A DNA stretch of 64,000 bases from Hevea brasiliensis. Taxonomy: Eukaryota > Streptophyta > Magnoliopsida > Malpighiales > Euphorbiaceae. The notes under the pieces are model-generated. The model did not search any database. It was not told the origin of the DNA and saw only the letters and a program-made list of their open reading frames with translations. The position numbers and the translations under genes are program-made. Where the stretch lies: contig NC_079504.1 of NCBI RefSeq assembly GCF_030052815.1, forward strand, positions 51,421,250 through 51,485,249, written 5' to 3'. Of the stretch, positions 33,175-44,849 are shown one piece after another. Positions within the stretch are counted from its first letter, which is position 1, and each line of letters opens with the position of its first letter.

Positions 33175-34750
33175 GATATCCTGGTTGATCTGCGAGGAAT
33201 AACTGTATATATTTCATCAATAGGTGTAGGTTGACTAGATGGATCTATATCCATCTGATCTGTTGATTAGTCAGAATTCTCCAATTCTAACTCTATTTGC
33301 CTTCCTTTACCTCCTTCTTGAACAAACTGTTATTCAAGAAATGTGGCATCTCTACTCACCACATCCTTTTGTGATGTAGGCAAATAAAAATAATATCCAA
33401 AACTCCCTTTTGGATATCCAACAAATTGACCTTTTTCTGATCTGATTTTCAATTTATAAGTGTTCAGCTTTTTAATATAAGCTGGCTAACCCCAAATCTT
33501 AACATGCTTAAGACTTGGTTTTCTTTCATGCCATATCTCATAAGGTGTGGAAGATACTGATTTTGATGGAATCCTATTCAGAATATGCAAAACTGATTCT
33601 AATGCAAATCCCTAAAAAGAGATTGGCATATCAGTATAGTTCATCATACTACGTACCATGTCTAATAGGGTACAATTTCTCCTTTCAGATACACCATTCA
33701 GCTGTGGCGTTACTGGAGAAGTCAACTGGGAAACAATGCCATGCTCTTTCATGTATTCATCAAGTTTAGTACTCAAGTATTCACCTCCACGATCTAATCG
33801 AAGATCTTTAATACTTTTTCCTGTTTGGTTTTCTACTTCAGATTTAAATTTTTTGAACTTTTCAAAGGATTCATGTTTGTATTTCATTAAATACAAATAC
33901 CCAAACCTTGATTTATCATCAGTAAAGGTAATAAAGTAATAAAAACCGCCTCTAGCCATTTCTTTAAATGGACCACATACATCACTATGTATTCGCTCCA
34001 AAATATTTTCAGCTCTTAGTCCTTGTCCAACAAAGGGTGATCTAGTCATTTTGCCTTGAAGGCAGGAATCACAAGTTGGAGTAGGTTCAGAACCCAATGA
34101 GGATAAAATCCCCATTTTCTCTAGTTTTGCAATCTTATCTTCTGCAACATGACCTAATCTTAAGTGCCAAATATATTTTGAACTTGAGTTAATTTTCACC
34201 ATGGTATTGCTTTCTTTTAGATTGTTTGCATTCATTTTGTGTTTATCATTATTATCCAAATGATAAAGACCATCATGCATATAATATGAGCCAACATATT
34301 TATTTCCAAAATAAATATTGCAAACATCATCTGTGAACTGAAATTCATAGGCATTTCTAGTCAAACTAAATATAGAAATGATATTCTTAAAAGCATCAGG
34401 TACATATAAAATATTATTCAAACACAAAATATGTCCAAACATGTTAAAAGATTTAGATTCTATGGCTAAAGCTTCAACAGTTGAGCCATTGCCAATCCGG
34501 AGTCTAACATCTCGAGAACGCAAGCTGCTACTGTTTGCTAATTCCTGCATATCATAAGAAATGTGACAACTGGCACCAGTATCTAAAACCCAAGCTGTAA
34601 ATGAACTATGAGCATCATCAGCATCTAAATAATAAGATATAGACATACCTTCTGAATTTGTATCCTTCTTGTCCCTCAGATAAGCAAGATACTCTAGGCA
34701 GTTCCTTTTTCAGTGCCCATTCTTCTGGCAATGGAAATACTTTTCTTTGC
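33175..34750 (-). pseudogene. pol: CopH pol: zinc knuckle, protease, GAG-pre, integrase
   Basis: The best-preserved part of CopH. Order on the minus strand: CCHC knuckle at about 34735-34690 (HCQKNGH, then KRNC, with the intervening Trp codon changed to TGA); and a 344-codon open frame at 34646-33612. That frame has the aspartic protease motif WVLDTGASCHI (D at residue 22), GAG-pre (WHLRLGHVAEDKIAKLEKMG ... CDSC near residues 160-200) and the integrase core (HSDVCGPF, then LRLDRGGEY with D at about 285 and NGVSER with E at about 321). The 35 residues between the last two fit the D,D35E pattern. A Trp codon mutated to TAG ends the frame at 33611-33609. Decayed IN C-terminus and linker follow to 33180. 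It is cut by the TekB solo LTR at 34751 and the TekC LTR at 33174. Confidence 0.9.
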
Positions 34751-37700
34751 TGTCACACCCTACTCCTCCATAAGATGTAACATGATCCCGTAGTACACTT
34801 AATGAATTACCGTACTTTGCCTACCGATAACCCATTAAATATACTACAATGGATTTTAAATCAATTTTCGTGAAATTTAAATCATTGATCAAAATCTGGT
34901 GTTATAAAAATTTTTCAAAATTTCGGCAAAGTGCCGGCTGTATTTTGGAGAAAACAGTTCTTCAAACCTGAAAAAGAAAATACTCCCAATATGTTTTCTC
35001 AAATGCAACTCTAATAAACTTAATTTCATCTCATAATTCAATCTCAATAATCAAATCATTTCATTTTTAAACCAACCTCATCATAAAAGAAACATTTCAT
35101 TGATTACAATACTAAAAAATTAATGTTACAAAACTATTCACGTTAATGAAATCTTAAATTTACATTTACAATAATTTATATTTAATTACATACCAAAATA
35201 TTTTACAAGAGTTTTTATACAACTACTTAAATAATTTACATACATATTATTACATGCATACATCAAAACCTATGTACATGGGTATACCTATGATATACCT
35301 GGAGCTGATCTGAATGTGTTTTCAAAGAAGCTTACTCAACTACTCTATGCTCTTTTCACCTGCGACAGCATACAAAGCTATCGCTAAGTGGTAAACTCAA
35401 TGGTGCACAACTATAATTTAAAACATAGTACAATACAAATTGAAATTATAACAATTAATTTAAAAGTCTCAAAATTTAACAAAATTCCAAAATTCAAAAT
35501 CTTCGTTGCCAATAATATAAATCATTAGTTAAAATGACTTTGAGCAAGAAATTCAATTTATCAAATCACAACTGGATATTTAAAGTAATTCCAGCAATCA
35601 TGGAAATAAAGATTAATTCCAACAAAATCAATTATGCATAAATCCCATTTGAAATCGAAATTCTTTACTATTCAAAGACCATCCTTTATCTCACTAACTA
35701 TGCAAGACTAATCCATAAGGGCCATCTTCAGGGTGATTTAAACTTCCTATGGTCGGGGAGGTCGAATCGGATTCTAACTCGCTATGGTCGGTGAGGTCGA
35801 ATCATCGTGCACAGTACACATCACAATAATGAAACTTCCGAAAGGGCCATAACATAAAAACTTAGATCTAACCTCTAATAAGAGGAGAATCTAAGCCTGT
35901 GCACTTTCCATGGTAATCAAAACAAAGCTAACTCTATTGTCTTCTCAACAAATGAGAGAAACGGGTAATAACCTAGTCAAGCATCTATAGTGAGATACAA
36001 AACAATATCATAAATCTCCTTGTCCTTTTTGTGAGCATAAATCACAACACAATTCGATTCAAAGTAAATTCTAATATCCAATAATTTTTATGCTCATCAC
36101 AATTCAAAACATAAGTTTGTATTTTTTTTCCATGCAAATTGCCCATCACAATTCAAAACATATTCTATCATAATTTTTTAAAACAAAATTTATTCAATCC
36201 ATGACAATGCTTAATACTTGTTGAAATACCATATCACAAAGCTAAATTCATACATACTATAATAATTTCAATAATCATTGAATTAAATCCAATACTTGAT
36301 AAACATAATATATAATGAAAATAACTTCATTTAATCATATGAAATATTTAGAGTAAAATCAATTAAAAACAAGTTGTGCACAAACCTCTACTGAGTCACC
36401 TCTTGGTCTTGACTCAATGTTCTTTATGCTTTTCAATATCCTTTTCAACTGAAACACACAATTTCAAGTGTTTCGGTACTCAGTTAAATCGTTTCTAACA
36501 ATAAAATCCAATATCTAAAATTTTTTTGGTAATATTCCCTTCAATTCATTTCATTAGTCAACCTATAATATTGACCTTTGATGCAATCTAAGTGAGTCAA
36601 TTTTAATATTCCCAATTTGTCACATTTTATAGTCTCTAAGTATTGGTATATGTTACCAATTTCATTTTAAAGCTTATTGCATTTTATTGTAATTATTCAA
36701 ATTTCATAGCCAATGTGTACTGTCTATTGGACCAAGCTATGGTGTAAATTTAATAGATTTCTCTTCATTAAATTGTTTCTTATTGTGTCTTCTTTAATTT
36801 CCTTTTTGAATAATGTCATTTGGATTTGTATAACTCAAGTTATGGTCAATTGACCATAACTAGGTCAATTCTGAATTTTGGTTCCCTTACTAGGCAGTTG
36901 TAGTATTACACTTTGCCAATTTTATTTGAGTAGGCTTCTTCAATATTTACATCTATTACTCTTCATAGGATATGTTACCCTATGTCTTATGGTCACTAAG
37001 AATTTTTTATTGTAATTTTTCAAGTCTTGTAGAGTTACTTATGGTCAAGTTATTGGACTGGACTCAATGGTCTTTTAGTGACAGGATGTTCAACTAGGGC
37101 AGTAGCTTTGACCCAACATTTGAGCTTCTTACATTCATAAGGTGAGGGAGAGGTCTGAAGCAAAGTTGAAGGTCTATTTCTTAGCTTTCCAGAATGGTAT
37201 GGCTCATTTTGTTTGAAGACTTCTAATGGGAGTTATACTTAAAATACTTTGTTGGAGTTAATGGTCATTTGAACCATTTTCATATTTGGTATGCCAAATT
37301 AATCAAGTTAATTGACTTAGTTCCCTAAGTTTTTGGGTTTTGGTCAAAATACCATTATTATAGGCCTATGTCTTATTGAAAATTTGGCACTGGTTTCAGG
37401 GCATTTGGAGTTATATGGACCATGTTATGGTCATTTTACTATTTCTGGTCAAGTTGCACTTATATTGCAAAGTTTAGGTCATTTTTAGGTCAAAGTCAAT
37501 TCGGCCAGTTTTTGTAACCCAAATTGTGAAAGCATTTTGACTTGGTTCTGGTCATTTATGGGCTTTGGTGTCTTCATAAGAGTTGTAGCTCTATGTCTAA
37601 GCTTTTCATGGTATAAATTTCAGGTCATTTGAACCTGTTTTGAGTGAGTTATAGCCAAAATACTAACTACTGTTCATATGATCAAAATTCTGGGTTTTCA

Positions 37701-39012
37701 TGTCATGCAATTTCGGATTTGGTCATTCTTTTAGGTCACTTCTAAGCAGAATTTGGGCAGCAATTTTGCATGAAAGTTGACCTATTTTATGTCTAGTTTC
37801 ACCTCCAATTGGCCTCATACCAATTGGAGTCACAATTTTATACTTATAACCTAATTTATCCACTGCCAACAATCACAACCTACATAAGAGAATTTACACT
37901 CTCAATTTGGCAATCCTCCTCCTCCCAATACTTCAATATTCATTCTTGGCACTTCTATATTTATTCAACACAATTCTAGAGAGTAAATTCAGTAGAGTAC
38001 TCAAATAATATAGGCTCTCATGGCTGTCTAAAATTGGGCAGTCCAATAACTCAATAATTCCATCAATTTTCATCACCAATCAACTCATCTGAAGCTAAAC
38101 ATAAACTTTACTTAAGAAAGGAAGTGAATTGGACCCTTAACTCTTTTTGGAGCTTGGTCAAACCTTAACAAGACTTCTTCTTTTTGCTCCCAATATGCTG
38201 CCCAAGGTATAAGAATAAAGTTTAATGAAAGAACCTTGAAGATTTCATGGCTTGATCTTGGTGGATGAGAGCTTGAAGCTTTGGCCATCCATGGAGTTTT
38301 TGGGAGGATTGGATTCTGCTTGAAGATGAAATGAAGAAGAAGAAGTGGCTGAAGTGGGATTTGCTGTCCACTTAATCAGTATACAAATCCATAGTGCTCC
38401 ACTAAGGTGGATTAAAGGTTTAATAATTTAAATTTTCCCTTAATTGTAATTATGCCCCAAACTTCCATCATTTATTTTATGTACCACATTTTTAATTTTC
38501 ATGACATTTTCAAAGTGTGCTATCACTCTTTTTTAATGTACATTGAGGTCAAAAGGCAACTCTAGGTGTCAATTGAACAAAATGCCCCTATTGGGTTTGT
38601 ATTCCCAATTTTTCAGTAACACCGATTTTTGTTTGTTTTTTGATTTTTCGTTTTTCTTTGTACTAATTTATTAATTTTTCTTTGGCATTTCTAATGTCAT
38701 TTATACCTCAATAGATTTTTAATTAGGTCCCAAAAATATTTTCCAGGGTTTCCCGTGGTCTAGAGCTAGTCAACTGTCCTCGCCGCAACTTCCCGGTGCG
38801 GTCACCCATCGCATCAATTTTTTGCTCGTTTAACTTAATCACATTTCATTGCTCTTATTTTTCCTTTGTTTTTCTTGTATTTTCCTCTATTGTATTTCAT
38901 TATTTTATGTCTTCTCATGAACATTTAAGTATAATTCTAAGCATCCTAGCTTTCCGGATAGACACTGGTCACCGGAACAGTAGAACGCACTACCGAATAT
39001 AGGGGTGTTACA
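34751..39012 (-). mobile_element. TekB solo LTR
   Basis: 4262 bp. On the minus strand it starts TGTAACACCCCTATATTCGG at 39012 and ends GGAGTAGGGTGTGACA at 34751, with TTTGC duplicated at 34746-34750 and 39013-39017. No internal sequence is present. It is more diverged than the TekB pair at 44850 and 59436. Its inner stem-loop pair is at 35362-35404, with hairpin 2 (GCGACAGC/GCTATCGC) still paired and hairpin 1 partly decayed. Confidence 0.92.
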
Positions 39013-39420
39013 TTTGCCTCCATCAGCTTTGGTCTTCCCTTTCTGTTTAGCTATCTTCTTGGAAGGACCAGGAATCTGAGGTTTCTTTTTCTTATTGCCC
39101 TTCTTCTTGTTGGACTTTCCAGTAGAAGAAGATGTAATTAAAGCTACCTCTTTTCCTTTATTGCTTGGAATATTCTTTTGGGCAATAACTAGCATATTAA
39201 GTAAACTAGCCAAGGTATACTCCTGTTTAGTCATATGGAAATTTGTCACAAAATTCCCAAACGACTCAGGAAGGGACTAAAGGATCAAGTCTGTCTATAG
39301 TTGGAAATCCATGTGAAAGTCAAGATGTTCTAGCTGCTCAATTAGCCGAATCATCATGTGGACATGATCCTCAACATTCTGTCCCTCATACATCCTCATG
39401 CAGAATAGCTGTCTAGATAT
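39013..39420 (-). pseudogene. gag: CopH gag, 3' part
   Basis: The C-terminal half of a copia gag. The minus-strand frame runs from about 39280 to 39013 and reads NFHMTKQEYTLASLLNMLVI, then a serine patch and a strongly basic run (GKSNKKKGNKKKKPQIPGPS, KQKGKTKADGGK) that would lie just before the zinc knuckle. The next residues continue at 34750 (EKYFHCQKNGH), across the TekB solo LTR. Upstream of 39280 a stop and other changes interrupt the frame (39280-39420, QLEHLDF region). At 39420 CopS has inserted, and gag resumes at 63917. It differs from the CopT gag in keeping CAG (Gln) where both CopT copies have TAG. Confidence 0.87.
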
Positions 39421-41525
39421 TGTTAGTAGTATGCCCTAGAGCATATCATTTAGTATGTATCTTGTACATGTTTTTATTAATAAAAAGGCATTTCCACTTT
39501 TCCATTTACATAATATATTTATGTGTAATAGAAAAGGTCCATTGATATTTTGTTAGAAATTCTATTCTTAAGTTGTTAAGAATGTGAGTGACAGTATTTC
39601 TAGTACAAAGTATCATAAATAGGTTCACAATGGAGGATACGTCATAATAAGGATATGACTTATCTAGAAAGATTGTATTCATGTTTGTTCCCAAGTTATT
39701 TATATGAGATATAAATAAGATGGAATGGTGAGTCTCATGCCATATAACAAACATGATAGGCACTTATACATGATAACTATGCCGAACCAGTGACACTTAT
39801 GATAAGCACATGGAGTTTACTCTTGTCAATGCATTTTCATAAATCATATTAGTGCATATAATCTTTAGACCTAAGATAGCACAGTTATCTTGTATATAGG
39901 TGGTTTGAGTTTGATACTGCTTTCATACTTGTATTGTATATGGGTATATGGGCATGTGTTGGCTCCTACTAGTTATATATGAAGGTAGGTGTTGATCAAG
40001 ATGGAATCTGTTCCTCTAAGTAAATAGAGATAAAATCCTATGTTCGTTTAATTGTTCTTGATGTTTCAAGTTCCTGGCCAGGACAGATATATTTATTCAG
40101 AAAGAGTTTCTGATGAGAAAATCTTCTTAATCAAGAACTGAAATTAAAAGAGAACATAATATTCATATCAAATGGAGTTTGACATAAACCATGACTTCAG
40201 CTTGAGTTGGGATTTTGTAAGAGAGAGATTCTAGTACATGGTAACATATGATTATAGATTCATTTAAGGTAAAACTTATTACTAATTAGGTGGCCATGGC
40301 ATGCTATGCTAGGTGTTAGCCATGGTCTATGAGGTGCACAAAATGATTTAGAAAAATCATTTATGGTAATAAAGAGTTTTGATGATATTAAGAGTTGATA
40401 TCATATCTCATTGCCAATTAGTGATGAGCCTTGTAAGTCACACACATACACAAGTTATCACCTAATTAAATATGATTTAATTAATTAATTAAAGAGTTTA
40501 ATTGATTAATTAAATAGGTTTGGTTTGCAATTAGATTGCAAAGTCCTTAGCATGACTTGAAACCAAATCTAGATTATTGGATGTATAATATACGTTAAAT
40601 TTATATTTAAAGTGTTTAAATATGAATTTAATTAATGAGAAATTAATTAATAAAGATTAATTAATTAATTTATATTTGATATATTAGAAGAAGAGAAATA
40701 ATTATTTTGGGTTAAGAACTCAAAATTAAGACACATGGGCATTTTGGTCATTTCACAGGGTGACATGTGGCACCATGTGATGGTGACACATGGCACTACA
40801 CATAAACTTGCCAAAAGTTTTTTAATCATGTAAGATGATTAAAATAAAGATTAAATATAGATTTGACACTTGGCACAATGTGATTGGGTCAATTAAACCT
40901 AGAACTAATCAGAGGGTGACATGTGGCAAGGGTTTAATGTGTTGACCTAGCTATATAAGTATTGTTATGAAAAGAAAATAATAGAACCAGCAGCTGCTCT
41001 TCTTTGTGCCACCACCTAAAGGCTCCTCTCCATCTCTTCTTCTTCATCTCTCATATATTCCAAGAGATTAGCAAACAATCTCTTGAATTAAAAATACTAG
41101 AAATTGTTTCTAGTGTCCTGTTTACGTCTTTAATCTCATAAAAGGCAAAACTTGATTTTCTAATTAATAGAAAAAGCTTTAGAAGCTGTTCAAGGGCTGC
41201 CATAGGTGTTCTTGGTGTGGACAAACTAGAGGGACAACATCTGGTGTCCTGAAGACGCATCTCAAAAGCTCAAATTTACTGTAGTGCATCAAAAGGTTAG
41301 TGTGTTTGTTCTTGATTTAATCTAGGGTTCTAAAATTAATCTGATTAATTATAGAATCTTAAATGGCAAATATAGATCCAAAAACATATTAAAAGAGTTT
41401 TAATATGTTGTTTATCATTGAAATCAAATAGATAAAAATAAATATTGCATGATGCATGTGACCCTAGGTAAAAATTTTTGAATTCAGTGGTATAAACTTG
41501 TGTTTTTCACGCTTCCGTTCCTTCA
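39421..41525 (+). repeat. CopS 5' LTR
   Basis: 2105 bp, TGTTAGTAGTATGCCC ... CGTTCCTTCA. It is clearly homologous to the CopT LTRs but visibly diverged. The antisense frame at 39506-39763 corresponds to the one at 12768-13025. Confidence 0.92.
40952..40959 (+). promoter_or_regulatory. Probable TATA box of copia LTR
   Basis: TATATAAG in GACCTAGCTATATAAGTATT, about 1.53 kb into the LTR. The start of R would be expected 25-35 bp downstream. The 3' LTR has CTACATAAG at 44791-44799, and the CopT LTRs have CTATTTAAG. Confidence 0.55.
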
Positions 41526-41527
41526 AT

Positions 41528-41540
41528 TGGTATCAGAACC
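41528..41540 (+). other. Primer-binding site, CopS
   Basis: TGGTATCAGAACC, one G-to-A change from the CopT PBS, two bases after the LTR. Confidence 0.83.
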
Positions 41541-43013
41541 ACTATATTTGCCATTTAGATTTTTTATTATATGATTTAATTTTGTGTTTGATCATGAGTT
41601 GATTTATCCATTACTGGTTACAGTGGATATGTGGCGGCTTGCTTGAAGAACACCATCAATGGTACGCATGGTTTGGGCTTCATGGGTGGTGCATGGTTTG
41701 GCTTTTTAATTTGCAATTGTTGTATGATTTAAAGGCTCATCCTATGTCTAATTAAATTGTTTAATTAGAATTTTAATCACATAATTAAATTTTGATTCAA
41801 ATCAGAATTTTAAAAATTGTTTGAATGTGATTCAAATCTGAATTTTAAAAGTTGTTTGAATGTGATTCAAATCTAAATTTTTAAAGTTGTTTGAATCATA
41901 TTTAAATCTAATTTTTGAAGTTGTTTGAATAATATTCAGATCTGAATTTTTAAAAGTTATTTAAATGTGATTCAAATCTGATTTTTCAAAAATTGTTTGA
42001 ATGTGATTCAAATCTGAATTTTTAAGGTTGTTTGAATGTGATTCAAATCTGAATTTTTAAATTTGTTTTAATGAGATTCAAATCTGAATTTTTTAATTTA
42101 TTTAAATCATATTCAAATCTGAATTTTTAAGTTGAATAAAAGATATTCAATTTAATTTAAGTATGCATGTTTTATTTAATTGTTAAATAGTGCTATGCAT
42201 GATGGATGATCATGGACTATAAAAGACCAATGTGATTGGATTTATTTCTTTTATGTTTCTTTGGGATTGTAAATTAATTAATTAATTTTAATTTATTTTG
42301 GGCATGTATTATTAAGTTTGTAATAATTTTTGGGTTGTAATTTTATTTACTTAAGTTCTTGTAAATTTGCCTTGGTATGCTAAGGATTACTATGTAATAT
42401 TGGATTGCAAGAAGTTCAAGGAGGTCAAGAGCATTGGTGGGACTAGTGGGAGGAATTCAAGATCAAGTGTTGATTATGTACTCCTTCAGGAACTCTTGTA
42501 AAATGAATGAATGAAATGCACCTAGGAATGCCCTGATTCAATTCTTGGTGGCTCAGAATTGAATCCCTTAGAAAGTCCATGATCATACCATATTTACTGC
42601 TTCTCCATGAATGGATGAGATGTATGGGAATGTATGCAATTATATGATATATGCATGCTAAATGGATAATATGCAAAGTGAGACCTTAAGAGTAATTAGG
42701 AGACTATAAAATCTTCCAAACAAATGATTAAATTGGAAATGCTATAACTAAAGTAATTATAACATAGACCCTCCATTGGGACAATTATTTTAAGAAATTT
42801 TAAATAGTTGCATAAGATGCAATTAATTTAAGAGATTTTCTTAAGAATAATTGCTAAGCATGAGATATTGTAAATATGTAAATGGTTTGGTGGCCAATAT
42901 TGGATGTACCTGAGGACATTAAAATTATTTGCATAATTACTGGCTCAATGGGATCAACTTAATAAATGCAAGATAAGTCAATAATGGATGTACCTGAGAT
43001 TTTGAGCATTAGG
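41541..43013 (+). other. CopS leader
   Basis: Non-coding leader homologous to 16340-17824 of CopT. It includes two GGATGTACCTGAG motifs near 42904 and 42984 and the tandem repeats. It ends in GCATTAGGGG, where it is fused to RNase H sequence. Confidence 0.75.
41765..42135 (+). repeat. Imperfect tandem repeats in CopS leader
   Basis: Ten or so units with core GTGATTCAAATCTGAATTTT, spaced 30-37 bp. This is the reverse complement of the arrays at 17210 and 29830. Confidence 0.87.
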
Positions 43014-43238
43014 GGAGCAGTCATATAGGCTAACGAACCAAGGTCTCACCAGAAATCTAAATACATAGAAAGGCGCTACCACATTATCAGAGAAATAGTT
43101 GGACGAGGCGATGTAGCCATGCAGAAAATAGCATCAGCTGAAAATCCAGCTGATCTATTCACTAAGCTTATGTCACAAACTCAGTTAGACAGACATCTTG
43201 AGAAGATGGGTTTAAGATATTGTAATGAATGGCTCTAG
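43014..43238 (+). pseudogene. pol: RNase H C-terminal remnant of CopS
   Basis: The last 75 codons of copia RNase H: HQKSKYIERRYHIIREIVGR, then GDVAMQKIASAENPAD, and the NEWL end with TAG at 43236-43238. It has no start and no upstream pol; the leader joins it at a short G-rich overlap (GGGG/GGAG). The sequence itself is fairly well kept, but without RT and the rest of RNase H it has no enzymatic meaning. It is followed directly by the polypurine tract. Confidence 0.88.
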
Positions 43239-43240
43239 AG

Positions 43241-43252
43241 CTAGTGGGAGAT
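43241..43252 (+). other. Polypurine tract of CopS
   Basis: CTAGTGGGAGAT directly before TGTTAGCAG of the 3' LTR. Confidence 0.85.
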
Positions 43253-44849
43253 TGTTAGCAGTATGCCCTAGAGCATATCATTTAGTATGTATCTTGTACA
43301 TGTTTTTATTAATAAAAAAACATTTCCACTTTTCCGTTTACATAATATATTTATGTGTAATATAAAAGGTCCATTATCTTTTGTTAGAAATTCTATTCTT
43401 AAGTTGTTAAGAATATGAGTGACAGTGTTTCTAGTACAAAGTATCATAAATAGGTACACAATCCAGGATACTTCATAATAAGGACATGACTTATCTAGAA
43501 AGATTGTATTCATATTTGTACCCAAGTTATTTATATGAGATATAAATAAGATGGAATGGTGAGTCTCATGCCATATAACAAACATGATAGGCACTTATAC
43601 ATGATAACTAGGCCGAACCAGTGACACTTATGACAAGCAAATGGAGTTTACTCTTATCAATGCATTGTCATAAATCATATCAGTGCGTATAATTTTTAGA
43701 CCTAAGATAGCATAGTTATCTTGTATATAGATGGTTTGAGTTTGATACTGCTTTCATACTTGTATTGTGTATGGGTATATGGGCATGTGTTGGCTCCTAC
43801 TAGTTATATATGAAGGTAGGTGTTGATCAAGATGGAATCTGTTCCTCTAAGTAAATAGAGATAAAATCCTATGTTCATATAATTGTTCTTGATGTTTCAA
43901 GTTCCTGGCCTAGACAGATAGATTTATTCAGAAAGAGTTTCTGATGAGAAAATCTTTTTAATCAAGAACTGGAATTAAAATAGAACATAATATTCATAGT
44001 AAATGGAGTTTGACATAAACCATGGCATCAGCTTGAGTTAGGATTTTGTAACAGAGAGATTCTAGTGCATGGTAACATATGATTATAGGTTCATTTAAGG
44101 TAAACCTTATTACTAATTGGGTGGCCATGGAATGCTATGGTAGGTGTTAACCATGGTGTATGAGGCGCATAAAATGATTTAGAGAAATCATTTATGGTAA
44201 TAAAGATTTCTGATAATATTAAGAGTTGATATCATATCTCATTGCCAATTACTGATGAGCCTAGTAAGTCACACACATACACAAGTTATCACCTAATTAA
44301 ATATGATTTAATTAATTAATTAATTAAAGAGTTTAATTGATTAATTAAATAGGTTTGGTTTGCAATTAGATTGAAAAGTCCTTGGCATGACTTGAAACCA
44401 AATCTAGATTGTTGGATGTATAATATAAGTTAAATTTATTTTTAAAGTGTTTAAATATGAATTTAATTAATGAGAAATTAATCAATAAAGATTAATTAAT
44501 TAATTTATATTTGATATAAATTGATTAGAAGAAGAGAAATAATTATTTTGGGTTAAGAACTTAAAATTAAGACGCAGGGGCATTTTGGTCATTTCACAGG
44601 GTTACATGTGGCACTATGTGATGGTGACATATGGCACTACACATAAACTTGCTAAATATTTTTTAATCATTTAAGATGATTAAAATTAAGATTAAATATA
44701 GGTTTAACACTTGGCACAATGTGATTGGGTCAATTAAACCCAGAACCAATCAGAGGGTGACATGTGGCAATTGTTTAAGTGGTCACCTAGCTACATAAGT
44801 GTTGTTATGAAAAGAAAACAATACAACCAGCAACTGATATCTTTGGTGC

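Noticed and set aside
44250..44275. Hammerhead ribozyme (CTGATGAG core)
   Set aside because: CTGATGAG occurs here and in the copia LTRs near 12415, but no CGAAA box or closing stems were found, so it is not a retrozyme.
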